NCBI GenBank assembly: GCA_903848465.1
Contig: CAINGK010000009.1
Location: 1 to 62,949 of the forward strand
Source of the DNA: an uncultured Verrucomicrobiota bacterium
GTDB taxonomy: Bacteria > Verrucomicrobiota > Verrucomicrobiia > Verrucomicrobiales > Verrucomicrobiaceae
Direction of reading: 5' to 3'
DNA: 62,949 nucleotides
Below, in pieces: positions 1 to 8,266 of this stretch. Within the stretch, counting starts at the first letter, position 1, and every line of letters starts with the position of its first letter. Position numbers and translations under genes: made by a program. The notes under the pieces were generated by a model. That model was given only the letters and a program-made list of their open reading frames with translations, was not told the origin of the DNA and ran no database searches.

Positions 1-132
1 AACAGCATCATCCAAACCGCCCGCCGCCGTGCCCGTGGCTTCCGCAACTTCAATAACCTCAAAGCCATCTGCTATTGGATGGCTGGAGACCTCAACATCA
101 AAATCCCTTCAGCGTTTACCCACCCAATCTAG
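1..132 (+). CDS. Transposase C-terminal fragment (ISL3-like), cut by window edge
   Basis: Frame 1 is open from the first base to a TAG at 130-132 and gives the last 43 residues of a protein. The peptide carries RRRARGFRNFNNLKA, which resembles the conserved end of ISL3-family (DDE_Tnp_ISL3) transposases, where an Arg-rich stretch followed by GFRNF/GFRSF closes the catalytic domain. Only the tail is visible, so the catalytic triad and the left end of the element cannot be checked. Its last 17 bases overlap the end of a convergent hypothetical gene. No terminal inverted repeat was recognised just downstream. The family is assigned from this one motif. Confidence 0.65.
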   Translation, partial: NSIIQTARRRARGFRNFNNLKAICYWMAGDLNIKIPSAFTHPI

Positions 133-511
133 CGAAGCGCCTTTTTTCTTCTTCCTCAGGTCGTACCATGGCGGGCACTCGGCATCTAATTCTTTCGCAT
201 AACTCGGCGAGCCTGAATGGCTCTTGAAATATTAAACTGCCTGCAATCATGGGGAGGCCGCCAGATTTGATGCATGGGCTAGATTCATCTCCGTGCATGT
301 GGGACTCAATCGCCGCCGTTAGGATTGCCACAATATCACTCTGAATTAAACCGTACTTATTTGCTATGGTTTGAATTTCATCAATTGCGAAAGCTGCTTC
401 TGCGTATTGCTGAACTAGTTGCCTGCCGACCTGATCTTTGAGAGTGCCATCCAAGCTGAGATGCTGCCTGATAGTGTTACTGATCTTTGCCAAAGGGTAA
501 AATTTGAACAT
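116..511 (-). CDS. Hypothetical protein, 131 aa
   Basis: An open frame starts with ATG (MFKFYPLAKIS) and ends within the convergent transposase tail. I do not recognise a family. The product is soluble-looking and mostly helical in composition, with no signal peptide, membrane segment or cysteine cluster; the C-terminus is highly charged (RPEEEEKRRFARLGG). The DNA is visibly more A+T-rich than the nrdA gene to the right. Together with the neighbouring transposase this suggests acquired or accessory DNA. It could also be a chance frame, but codon use is not obviously that of an antisense shadow. Confidence 0.4.
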   Translation of the reverse strand: MFKFYPLAKISNTIRQHLSLDGTLKDQVGRQLVQQYAEAAFAIDEIQTIANKYGLIQSDIVAILTAAIESHMHGDESSPCIKSGGLPMIAGSLIFQEPFRLAELCERIRCRVPAMVRPEEEEKRRFARLGG

Positions 512-556
512 AAGAACCTTATTTTGTCGGCTTTTTGCCCCTAGTGGCTAGTTGAC

Positions 557-925
557 TCAAGGCCAGGGCGCATGGCTTGGGTTGATGTCTGGATAATAGA
601 ACACAACCCCGGAAGGGATCCTCCCGCTGCCACCAACTCGCTCGACGTGGCACACAGTCCAAGATTCCTCTTGGTCTTCAAATCGAATACTCGAAATCGA
701 AGCCAAGTCCTCGTCACTACAAGCTTGGTCTGCTACAAACCGTAGTGCCCCCATTCCGAGGTGAACAGGATCGGCTTTGTTGCGACTAACGTACTCCCTC
801 GGTTTAACTTGTCCGCTACAGATGGCCTTACCCGATTCATCGCTAAGCTGAGCGGTGCACCACAACAGCCCATCGCTGTGTAGCGCATGCTCTAGAGAAG
901 GTTCTATTTCGTTGCAATTTTGCAT
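557..925 (-). CDS. Hypothetical protein, about 122 aa
   Basis: The frame is open from 988, but those first codons overlap the end of nrdA. The internal ATG at 923-925 (MQNCNEIEPSLEH) is therefore the preferred start and leaves 19 bases after nrdA. No clear Shine-Dalgarno sequence precedes it. The product has no signal peptide or membrane segment and I do not recognise a family. It contains a segment LGMGALRFVADQ and ends VVFYYPDINPSHAPWP. It lies on the same strand just after nrdA and could be read from the same transcript, but nothing links it to nucleotide reduction. The lower GC resembles the gene to its left. Confidence 0.4.
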   Translation of the reverse strand: MQNCNEIEPSLEHALHSDGLLWCTAQLSDESGKAICSGQVKPREYVSRNKADPVHLGMGALRFVADQACSDEDLASISSIRFEDQEESWTVCHVERVGGSGRIPSGVVFYYPDINPSHAPWP

Positions 926-944
926 AGAAGGGGAAAACAACGCT

Positions 945-3900
945 TTACTGGCAAGCCTCACACGTCCCGCCATTCCGCATGGCATCAATGGAGCAGGCCA
1001 GTTTCTCTTCGGCGCTGAACTGCTTCGCAGCAGCGTTGGCGACGGCGACGGCGGCGTGGTGGGTGCCGACGATGCCGCGCTTTTCCTTCTCGACTTCGCT
1101 GGTGGCTTTTTCGATGTTGGAGGCGCTGCGGGTGCGGAGGTAGTAGGTGGTCTTGAGACCTTTCCGCCAGGCGGCGCGGTACATGTGGGAGAGGGTCTGC
1201 ATGGCGCTCTCGCCGCAGAAGAGGTTCACGCTCTGGGATTGATCGATCCACTTCTGACGACGTGCAGCAGCATCGAGCAGCCAGGCCCAGTCGATGCCGA
1301 AGGCGGTGGCGTACTTGCGCTTCAGATCGACGGGGACTTCTTCGATGCTTTCGAGTTCGCCGTCGGTGTACTTGATCTTGTTCTGGATCTCGGAGTTCCA
1401 CAGGCCGCGCTTCTTGAGGTCCTTCACGAGGTAAGGATTGAGCACCATGAAATCGCCGGAGAGATTGCTCTTGGTGTAGAAGTTGGTGAACAGGGGCTCG
1501 ATGCAGGGGCTGGAGCCCATGATGTTCGAGATGGTGGCCGTGGGGGCGATGGCGATGACGTTGCTGTTGCGCATGCCGTTCTTGGCGATCTTGGCGCGGA
1601 GGCCGGACCAGTCCATCTTGCCGCCACGGGGGACTTCGATGTCGAGGCCGCGCTCTTTGGCGAGGAGATCGACGGTGTCCTGGGGGAGGAGGCCACGGTC
1701 CCACTTGCTGCCTTTGTAGGTGGAGTAGGTGCCTTTCTCTGCGGCGATGTCGCTGCTGGCCTCATAGGCGTAGTAGGCGACGGCTTCCATGAATTCGTCG
1801 TTGAACTCGACGGCTTCCTTGGAGGCGAAGGGCAGGCCTTTGCGATAGAGCGCGTAGCCGAGGCCCATGACGCCGAGCCCGATGGGGCGATGGCGGCTGT
1901 TGGCAGTCTTCGCGGACTCGGTGGGGTAGTAATTGATGTCGATGACGTTGTCGAGCATGCGCACGGCGACGCGGATGGTCTCGCGCAGCTTGGAGTGGTC
2001 GATGTTGGCGTTGTCGTCGAGGTGGTTGTCGATGAGGACGGAGCCGAGGTTGCAGACGGCGGTTTCTTCAAAGCTGGTGTTGAGCGTGATCTCGGTGCAG
2101 AGATTGGAGCTGTGGATGACGCCGACGTGGTCCTGCGGGCTGCGGACGTTGCAAGGATCTTTGAAGGTGATCCAAGGATGACCGGTTTCGAAGATGGACT
2201 TGAGCATCTTCTTCCAGAGATCGAGCGCTTCCATGGTGCGGCCAAAGATCTGGCCCTTGGCGGCCATCTCTTCGTACTCGACGTAGCGTTTTTCAAAGGC
2301 GCTGCCGTAGAGGTCGTGGAGGTCGGGCGTTTCATTCGAGCGGAAGAGCGTCCAAGGTCCGCGGTTCTCCATGCGCTTCATGAAGAGGTCGGGCACCCAG
2401 TTGGCGGTGTTCAGGTCGTGGGTACGGCGGCGTTCGTCGCCGGTGTTCACACGGAGCTGGAGGAAGTCTTCGATGTCGTTGTGCCAGACTTCGAGGTAGG
2501 CGCAGCCGGAGCCGCGGCGCTTGCCACCCTGATTGACGGCGATGAGCTGGTCGTTGTGCAGCTTGAGGAAGGGGATGACGCCCTGGCTTTCGCCATTGGT
2601 GCCTTTGATGTAGCCGCCGGTGCCGCGCACGGCGGTCCAGGAGCCACCGAGACCACCGGCCCACTTGGAGAGGTAGGCGTTGTCGGCGATGCCGCGCTGC
2701 ATGATGGACTCGATGCTGTCGTCCACCTTGTAAAGGTAGCAGGAGGAGAGCTGGCTGTGCATGGTGCCGCTGTTGAAAAGCGTCGGCGTGCTGGAGCAGA
2801 AGCGGCGGCCTTTGTAGAGGCGGTAGAGGGCGATGATCTTGTCTTCGGCGTTTTCCTTTTCCTGCACGCAGAGACCCATGGCGACGCGCATCCAGAAGAG
2901 CTGCGGCGTTTCGAGGCGCTTGGAGGGCTTGGTCTTTTTATCGACGATCAAGTAGCGGTCATACAGGGTCTGGATGCCGAGGAAGTCGAAGTCCATGTCT
3001 GCGGCCGGGTCGAGCGCGTCGGCGATCTTGTCGAGGTCGTACTTAAGAAGCTGCGGGTGCAGGCGCTCGATCTCGATGCCACGGGCGAGGTTCTTGCGGA
3101 AGCCACGGCGATGGTAGTTTGGCAGTTGCTCGATGCCGTGATCGACGATGCTCCAGCCGAGCACTTCTTCATAGATGTAGGTGAGGAGCATGCGGCCGGC
3201 GAACTTCGCGAAGTCGGCGTCCTTTTCCATCAAGGTGCGGGCATTGAGGATGATGGTGGTCTTGAGCGCTTCGACGGTGATCTCGCTGAAGATGGAGCGG
3301 CGCAGTTCCATTTCGATTTCGCCACGACTGACACAGAGGTCGAGGCCGAGGCTGGCGAAGTCGATGCGCTTCTTGAGGTCCTGGCCGTCCCAGAGGAAGG
3401 TCTCCGTGGGAGAAACACGCACGAGGACGAGGGTCTGCTGCTGGTCGGACTCCTGCTCGTCCAAGATGGCGGCGGCCTGCTCATCTCCGACGCGCATGTT
3501 GGAGCGCAGCGCGCGGTACTGGATGTAGGCACGGGCGACTTTGAAGTAGCCCTGCTTCATGAGCTCTTCTTCGACAAGGTTCTGCACGTCTTCGATGTGC
3601 ATGAACTGCTTGCCGTCATTGATGATGGCACGGCTGACGGCTTCGGCGATCTGCACGGCGGGGGAGGAATCCATCTCCATGGAGAGGAAGGCTTTGCGCA
3701 CGGCGATCTCGATCTTGTTGTGGTTCCAGGGGACGAGCTGGCCGTTGCGGCGAATGACTTTGGTGGTGACCATGATGGGTTGGAGCGCGCCAGCGTCGTT
3801 GGCGTCCGAGTTGGCGAGGGTCTCGGTGCGTTTGCGGCGCTCGGCCAGACTGCGTGCGACATCGTGCGCGTTGTGACGTACCAGCGCCCGCTCAATGACC

Positions 3901-4268
3901 TGGTAGATCTCCTTGGTGCTCAGCATCGGGGCCTCACTGCCATTGTCCGCCGTGCGCTGGGCGACCTCCTCGGCCACCGCACGTGAAATGACCTGCACCA
4001 ACTGGCGGTTCGAATCATTGAAGATGTCGTGCTTCTGCTGGCGAGCCAAGAGCAAGTCGGTGATGGCATTGCCCACGGTGTCAGCGATTTCACCGACATC
4101 GAAATCACGCTCGCTACCGCCGATGCGCACCTTGGTGTTGCCCGTCATGGGAATGCCAATGACGCCTGCAGTCAGCGCACTCCATTTGAACTGGGGTTTT
4201 TCGTGCTGCGGGGTGTTGTGGGCGACGTTTTTAAGCGCCTTGTCTTCGTGGAGCAGGTCAGTGATCAT
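945..4268 (-). CDS. nrdA: Ribonucleoside-diphosphate reductase class I, alpha (catalytic) subunit
   Basis: Reduces ribonucleoside diphosphates to deoxyribonucleotides in the cytoplasm together with the NrdB radical subunit. At 1107 aa it is much longer than E. coli NrdA (761 aa). The extra N-terminus holds a degenerate ATP-cone (about residues 46-150) and a canonical ATP-cone (about 168-258, KVIRRNGQLVPWNHNKI). The barrel shows the active-site signatures: C510 (LSSCYL) and C739 (AVCNLGSV) as the disulfide-forming pair, and N722-L-C724-T-E726 carrying the thiyl cysteine. The C-terminus ends CEACQ, a CxxC tail for re-reduction by thioredoxin or glutaredoxin. The long multi-cone architecture resembles chlamydial NrdA. 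It follows nrdB on the same strand after a 132-base gap, so the two are probably co-transcribed. Confidence 0.97.
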   Translation of the reverse strand: MITDLLHEDKALKNVAHNTPQHEKPQFKWSALTAGVIGIPMTGNTKVRIGGSERDFDVGEIADTVGNAITDLLLARQQKHDIFNDSNRQLVQVISRAVAEEVAQRTADNGSEAPMLSTKEIYQVIERALVRHNAHDVARSLAERRKRTETLANSDANDAGALQPIMVTTKVIRRNGQLVPWNHNKIEIAVRKAFLSMEMDSSPAVQIAEAVSRAIINDGKQFMHIEDVQNLVEEELMKQGYFKVARAYIQYRALRSNMRVGDEQAAAILDEQESDQQQTLVLVRVSPTETFLWDGQDLKKRIDFASLGLDLCVSRGEIEMELRRSIFSEITVEALKTTIILNARTLMEKDADFAKFAGRMLLTYIYEEVLGWSIVDHGIEQLPNYHRRGFRKNLARGIEIERLHPQLLKYDLDKIADALDPAADMDFDFLGIQTLYDRYLIVDKKTKPSKRLETPQLFWMRVAMGLCVQEKENAEDKIIALYRLYKGRRFCSSTPTLFNSGTMHSQLSSCYLYKVDDSIESIMQRGIADNAYLSKWAGGLGGSWTAVRGTGGYIKGTNGESQGVIPFLKLHNDQLIAVNQGGKRRGSGCAYLEVWHNDIEDFLQLRVNTGDERRRTHDLNTANWVPDLFMKRMENRGPWTLFRSNETPDLHDLYGSAFEKRYVEYEEMAAKGQIFGRTMEALDLWKKMLKSIFETGHPWITFKDPCNVRSPQDHVGVIHSSNLCTEITLNTSFEETAVCNLGSVLIDNHLDDNANIDHSKLRETIRVAVRMLDNVIDINYYPTESAKTANSRHRPIGLGVMGLGYALYRKGLPFASKEAVEFNDEFMEAVAYYAYEASSDIAAEKGTYSTYKGSKWDRGLLPQDTVDLLAKERGLDIEVPRGGKMDWSGLRAKIAKNGMRNSNVIAIAPTATISNIMGSSPCIEPLFTNFYTKSNLSGDFMVLNPYLVKDLKKRGLWNSEIQNKIKYTDGELESIEEVPVDLKRKYATAFGIDWAWLLDAAARRQKWIDQSQSVNLFCGESAMQTLSHMYRAAWRKGLKTTYYLRTRSASNIEKATSEVEKEKRGIVGTHHAAVAVANAAAKQFSAEEKLACSIDAMRNGGTCEACQ

Positions 4269-4400
4269 GGCAGGAGGTCCAAGCTTGAGGTTAACGGGAG
4301 CAATTGAGGGGCGGAAATGAGCGAAATGAGGCGATGGAATTTGCGCCGGGAACTCCAGCGAAAAGTCGGCCAGTAATGATAAATTAAAGGCCTAAAGAAA

Positions 4401-5483
4401 TTAAAGATCGTCGTCGGAACAGGCGGCAAGCGCGGAGGACTTCTGGTAATCGGTCACCTTGCCCTCGAAGAAATTTTGCTCCTTTTTGATGTCCATCAGC
4501 TCCGCCAGCCATGGCAGCGGATTGGTGATGCCCGGATTCAGCGCCGGGAGACCGCAGCCGTCCAGACGACGGTCAGCGATGTAGTCGGTGTAGCGCTCAA
4601 ATTCTTCCGCGCTGAGGCCCACGGCATTCACCGGGAGGCAGTCACGAATGAACTCCTTTTCCAGTGCCACGCCTTCGCGCATGATGTTCATCAGTTCCTC
4701 ACGGAACTCAGCGGTCCAGATGTCGGGGTTTTCCTCAACAAGATCCATGAACAGATTGCGGAAGACTTCGATGTGGTTCGACTCATCCCGCAGCGTGTAG
4801 CGGAACATCTGGCCGATGCCGGGAAACTTGTTCTGGCGGTACAGGCTCAGGATCATGCCGAAGAGGCCGTAGAACTGGGTGCCTTCCATGCACTGGCCAA
4901 AGACGAAGATGTTCTTGGCCAGGAGCTGCTTGTTTTCCAGCTTGGTGAGGTCGAGATCGCGGCGCAGGTTGTTGGAGTGCTTGGTGACGAACTCGTTTTT
5001 CCGCACGATCGTCGGGATCTGCTCAAACATGGCTTCGCACTCATGGGGGTTGATGCCGAGTGAGGAAATCATGTACAGCAGGGAGTCTGCATGGATGTTC
5101 TCCTCATGGGCATGACGACCCAGGACGAGCTTCAATTCGGGGGCGGTGACCAGCTCACGCACCACATGCTGCACGTTGTCTCCCACGATGCCCTCAGCGG
5201 CGCTGAAGTAGCCGATGCCCATCATGATGATCCAGCGTTCGTTCTGGGACACGTCGTTGGAACGCCATTGTTCCACATCCTTCTGCATCTGAATATCTTC
5301 AGGCTCCCAGTGGTTGGCCTTCATGATGCGATAAAGATCATACGCCCACTGATATTTCAGCGGGAGCAGATTGAAGGTCATGCTCTTGCGGCCATTGATC
5401 ACCTTCTTGGCTGCGAAGGCAGCTTCAGCTTTGTCTTGATCGAGTGGAAACTCGCGATTGCCAATTTTGTAGATCTTTTCCAT
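4401..5483 (-). CDS. nrdB: Ribonucleoside-diphosphate reductase class I, beta subunit (R2c-like, Leu at radical site)
   Basis: A 360-aa ferritin-like R2 subunit that generates the oxidising equivalent used by NrdA. The six metal ligands are readable: E97 (YFSAAEG), E128 and H131 (EENIH), E200 (CMEGTQ), E234 and H237 (RDESNH). Two features depart from class Ia. The first ligand is Glu where E. coli has Asp84. The residue four after the histidine ligand, Tyr122 in E. coli, is L135 (HADSLL). Class Ic R2 of Chlamydia trachomatis has Glu at the first position and Phe at the second, and uses a Mn(IV)/Fe(III) cofactor instead of a tyrosyl radical. The tail (NFFEGKVTDYQ) keeps the Tyr expected for radical transfer. 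Assignment to class Ic is inferred from these residues. Confidence 0.96.
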   Translation of the reverse strand: MEKIYKIGNREFPLDQDKAEAAFAAKKVINGRKSMTFNLLPLKYQWAYDLYRIMKANHWEPEDIQMQKDVEQWRSNDVSQNERWIIMMGIGYFSAAEGIVGDNVQHVVRELVTAPELKLVLGRHAHEENIHADSLLYMISSLGINPHECEAMFEQIPTIVRKNEFVTKHSNNLRRDLDLTKLENKQLLAKNIFVFGQCMEGTQFYGLFGMILSLYRQNKFPGIGQMFRYTLRDESNHIEVFRNLFMDLVEENPDIWTAEFREELMNIMREGVALEKEFIRDCLPVNAVGLSAEEFERYTDYIADRRLDGCGLPALNPGITNPLPWLAELMDIKKEQNFFEGKVTDYQKSSALAACSDDDL

Positions 5484-5849
5484 GACGAATTCGTTGCAGA
5501 GTGAAGGGGGATTTATTGATTTTTCGCGAAAATGACAGAAGATTCGGATGCAACCATAAATACTAGATATTGCGCATACCGAGGCGGATCATGCACAAGA
5601 TATTGTGTTCTGGCGAGATATTTTTCCCAGCCATTGTGCAAAAATGCGTTTCACATTGTAGATTCAAGGGTTCCACGGCGAAAAAAAACTTCAGGCGTTA
5701 AAATGCCGCCGTTGAAATGCGAAAATAAGAATTTTTTCAGTCTTGCCCGCCACCCCCGAAATCCCCTGGGCAGCCGAAAAAAGAGCCAGAACCTGCTGGC
5801 GCAGGTGCCTGAAGCTGATCTTGTCACGCTATCTGCTGGAACTGAACCT
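5484..5849. other. Divergent intergenic region nrdB / amidase
   Basis: 366 bases between the start of nrdB (minus) and the chosen start of the amidase (plus). It holds two NrdR-box-like palindromes at 5560-5608 and A+T-rich stretches suitable for promoters in both directions. A frame on the plus strand is open upstream of the amidase start from 5532, but the encoded residues look non-coding and precede a clear lipoprotein signal peptide, so this part is left as leader. Confidence 0.6.
5560..5608. promoter_or_regulatory. Tandem NrdR boxes upstream of nrdB
   Basis: Two 16-base palindrome-like sites share the core AGATATTG. The one at 5593-5608 reads gcacaagatattgtgt and matches the published NrdR consensus (acaCwAtATaTwGtgt) closely. 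The one at 5560-5575 reads atactagatattgcgc and is weaker. They repeat every 33 bp, about three helical turns, as tandem NrdR boxes usually do. They lie 77-125 bp upstream of nrdB. The ATP/dATP-sensing repressor NrdR would be expected to bind here; its gene is not in the window. Confidence 0.75.
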
Positions 5850-6488
5850 ATGAACCTCCGTCAAATCACCCTCTGTGTCCTGGTTGCTTCCTTGGTGAGC
5901 TCCTGTGCGGTCATTGTTCCACAGGGCACGCCACCGGGTGTCACGGTCGATTTGGTACCCAATGGGCGCTACGCACGCAGGCAGCACCGGCCTATGCGGC
6001 CCACCTACATCACCATCCATGCCACGGAGAACTATGCGCGTGGCTGCGGAGCCTATGCGCATGCCCAGATGCTCAAAACCGGCTCGCTCAAAGGGCGGCA
6101 CAATGCCATCGGCTACATCGGCTGGCATTTCACGGTGGATGACCATTCCATTTACCAAAGCATGCCCACCAATGAGCAGGGCGAACATGCCGACTACGAT
6201 GGGCCGGGTAATCGCAGCTCCATCGGCATCGAAATGTGTGAAAATCGTGGCAATGACCGCGCCCGTACCCTGGACAAAACGGCACGTCTGGCCGCCTGGC
6301 TGATGAAGGAGTACAACATTCCTTTGGACCACGTCGTCCCGCACCAGCACTGGCTCATGATTCGCCACGATGACCACCGCAATCTGGGCCACAAAAACTG
6401 CCCGCACTTCCTGATGGAGCGCGGTCGTCCCGGCGCTAAGTGGCAGGCCTACCTGGCCAAGATCGCGGCGTATCGGCGTGCGTTGTGA
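5850..6488 (+). CDS. N-acetylmuramoyl-L-alanine amidase, lipoprotein (amidase_2 family)
   Basis: Predicted zinc amidase that cuts the bond between muramic acid and the stem peptide, acting on peptidoglycan from a lipid anchor. The ATG at 5850 is chosen because it starts a lipoprotein signal peptide, with a hydrophobic core and lipobox VSSC (Cys19). The 212-aa product then matches the CwlA/XlyA type of amidase_2: ITIHATEN with the first zinc His, a YxGWHFTVDD strand, IYQSMPTNEQ, SSIGIEMCEN, and the closing HKNCPHFL with the other metal and substrate residues. Phage endolysins share this fold, but the lipobox and absence of phage neighbours favour a cellular enzyme. A longer frame from 5532 is rejected because its extra residues precede the signal peptide. 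Confidence 0.88.
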   Translation: MNLRQITLCVLVASLVSSCAVIVPQGTPPGVTVDLVPNGRYARRQHRPMRPTYITIHATENYARGCGAYAHAQMLKTGSLKGRHNAIGYIGWHFTVDDHSIYQSMPTNEQGEHADYDGPGNRSSIGIEMCENRGNDRARTLDKTARLAAWLMKEYNIPLDHVVPHQHWLMIRHDDHRNLGHKNCPHFLMERGRPGAKWQAYLAKIAAYRRAL

Positions 6489-6695
6489 AATTAAATTACC
6501 TTGCCACGTCAGCCACCCCACGCTGGAGGCCGCCGCATGCCTCAAAATCTCGACGCTCTTAGTCCTTCCGCGCACGCTCCTGGCCGTACCGGCTGCAACT
6601 GAAGTTTGCGCACTTCATGAACCAGTTCACGGAAGGCCGGCAGACCGCCATCATGCTGGGCGCATCTGGCGCGCGGGTTCAGCTCGCCCTTCATA

Positions 6696-7025
6696 GTGGT
6701 GGATCGTTTCGCACGGCAGGCGCTGCGGCCCCGTGAGTACTGGGAGGGTGTGGTGGTCGGCGAGTTGATCTTTGCCGCCGTCTCCAGCCTGGTGCTGGGT
6801 TTTGCGTGGCATCGGGTGGCCGAGGGCGGATTTTCAGCCCTAGTCTGCATCCTCGCCACGGTGGCCGGCACAGGCGCACTTTACAGCGCCCTGGATGCCT
6901 TTACCGACCTGCAACTGCCCTTCGCTGGGGAATTCGGCGCACTGGTCATGCTGCCCGGTGTGGTGACTACTTGGCTGCGTGCCGTGAAGCGCCCCTTCTC
7001 AAATTTCATTCCGCTGCAGATCTAG
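6696..7025 (+). CDS. Small hypothetical membrane protein, 109 aa
   Basis: Starts with GTG and encodes an N-terminal charged segment (RFARQALRPREYWEG) followed by about three hydrophobic helices: GVVVGELIFAAVSSLVLGFAW, SALVCILATVAGTGALY and a segment around ALVMLPGVVTTW. No family is recognised. The last 27 bases overlap the convergent oxidoreductase gene. The 207 bases upstream contain no gene in the same frame. In another frame, 6617-6690 encodes plausible protein (MNQFTEGRQTAIMLG), so the real gene may be longer and frameshifted near 6690, or the start may simply be as given. Confidence 0.45.
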   Translation: MVDRFARQALRPREYWEGVVVGELIFAAVSSLVLGFAWHRVAEGGFSALVCILATVAGTGALYSALDAFTDLQLPFAGEFGALVMLPGVVTTWLRAVKRPFSNFIPLQI

Positions 7026-8048
7026 CTCAGGGTCCAGCGTGGTGCCGTCGAGCAAATGCTCGATGAGGTGGCGGGCGAGCCAGGGGCTGCGGAGGGAGCC
7101 TTTGGAGCCAAGGCCGTTGAGGAAGGCGACGCGGGGGTGCGCGGGGTGTGTGCCCATGAGGGCCTGCTGATTTTTGATGATGGGCCGCACGGCGGTCTGC
7201 GTGGCAGTGATGGTGGCGGGCACTTTGAGCAGGCTGCGCAGGTTGGCTTCGAGCTGCTGCAGCGGCTCGGCGGCGGGGGTGTTGGGGTCGTCAAACTTCC
7301 ATTCGTAGGTGGAGCCAGCGCGCAGGGTGCCGTCGGGCCGTGGGAGGAGCCAGCAGGCGCGGTTGAGGATGCGCTGTTCGCCGTGGAGATCGGCCTGTAC
7401 GGTGAGGATGGTGCCGCGTGCGGACTGAAACGGCACCCACTTAAACAGTGGATGCTGCTCCGCGCTCCAGCCCTGCGCCCAGATGACGTGGGAGAAGCGC
7501 TGGCCCTGCCACTCGACGCCGGTGGCATCGTCGCTCACGTCCACGGGCTGGACCTCCGCCTGCATCCAGACACCGAGGGAGGTGAAGAAACTGCGGCTGG
7601 CGTGCAGGTAGGTGGTGGTGTCTAGCCAGGCGGCGTGGCGCTGCTGAAAGCCATTGGCGGGATCGTGGATGACTTCCGCGCTCAGCACCGGCTGCTGCGG
7701 ATGCAGAAAGGGCTGCATGTCGGGATCGCACCGGCGTTTGTGCCATTTGGCGATCTCCGCTTCGTTCTTCAGCAGCCGCACGTAACCGCGTGGAAAGAAG
7801 CAGCGCTGCCCAAGGCGCTGGCCGCAGCGGCGGTAGAAGCCCAAAGCCTCACGGTAGAACATCGTATAACGCCAGCTCACCGTGAGCCGCATACCCGTGA
7901 TGGGCGTGATCAGCCCCGCTGCTACCTTGGAGCAGGTGACCGCTTCGTCACGATCCACAATGACAAAGGGCACCCCGCGCTCCCACAAACGCCACGCCAG
8001 CGCCGTGCCAGCAAGTCCCTGGCCGATGATGAGGATGCGGGGAGACAT
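6999..8048 (-). CDS. FAD-dependent oxidoreductase (DAO family)
   Basis: 349-aa flavoprotein of the D-amino-acid-oxidase/glycine-oxidase superfamily. The N-terminus has the dinucleotide-binding loop GQGLAGTALAWRL (GxGxxG) right after the first beta strand, then an acidic residue ending strand 2 (VIVDRDE). A second FAD-contact segment occurs near the C-terminus (NGLGSKGSLRSPW), as in the FAD domain of MnmC and related proteins. No signal peptide is present, so it should be cytoplasmic. The substrate cannot be told from sequence. It stands alone: its 3' end overlaps a convergent small gene and the next minus-strand gene upstream is 218 bases away. Confidence 0.85.
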   Translation of the reverse strand: MSPRILIIGQGLAGTALAWRLWERGVPFVIVDRDEAVTCSKVAAGLITPITGMRLTVSWRYTMFYREALGFYRRCGQRLGQRCFFPRGYVRLLKNEAEIAKWHKRRCDPDMQPFLHPQQPVLSAEVIHDPANGFQQRHAAWLDTTTYLHASRSFFTSLGVWMQAEVQPVDVSDDATGVEWQGQRFSHVIWAQGWSAEQHPLFKWVPFQSARGTILTVQADLHGEQRILNRACWLLPRPDGTLRAGSTYEWKFDDPNTPAAEPLQQLEANLRSLLKVPATITATQTAVRPIIKNQQALMGTHPAHPRVAFLNGLGSKGSLRSPWLARHLIEHLLDGTTLDPELDLQRNEI

Positions 8049-8129
8049 GGGGGAGAACGGTGGGTTTTGGGGATGCGTGGATGAATGAAGTGTGTGGCGA
8101 ACGAATCGAAGGTTCTGGCAGAATGACTA

Positions 8130-8259
8130 ATGAATAAATCCGGATGAACCGAAAAATGACGCAGTGCTCGGCGCGGAGGCTTGCGATGACGCTGGCGTCA
8201 TCAGGACGCATTTGAGCCATGAGGAAAGCTTTCGCCGAGGAGTAGCCTGATTTATTCAT
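8130..8259. repeat. 130-bp MITE-like palindromic element
   Basis: Bounded by ATGAATAAATC (8130-8140) and its exact reverse complement (8249-8259); extended inward to 15 bases the ends match at 14. The centre holds a perfect 8-bp stem GATGACGC/GCGTCATC with a 2-base loop (8185-8202). It lies between two minus-strand genes and has no credible gene. A 16-base version of one end (ATGAATARATCAGGCT, one mismatch) recurs at 43824-43839 in another gene-free region, which suggests a dispersed repeat. No target-site duplication is obvious. Confidence 0.5.
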
Positions 8260-8266
8260 GAAACTC

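Noticed and set aside
855..3986. 1043-codon plus-strand frame
   Set aside because: It lies antisense to nrdA, whose protein has every expected active-site motif. The plus-strand product is low-complexity (runs of Gly, Val, Ala, Asp, Glu), typical of a shadow in GC-rich DNA.
5040..5110. Y137 of NrdB as the radical tyrosine
   Set aside because: It is six residues after the metal-ligand histidine instead of four; alignment without gaps puts Leu135 at the radical column. Chlamydial R2 appears to have a Tyr at the same later position.
6478..6696. 72-codon plus-strand frame before the small membrane gene
   Set aside because: It overlaps the amidase end and the product is Arg/Pro/Ala-rich without hydrophobic or domain signals.
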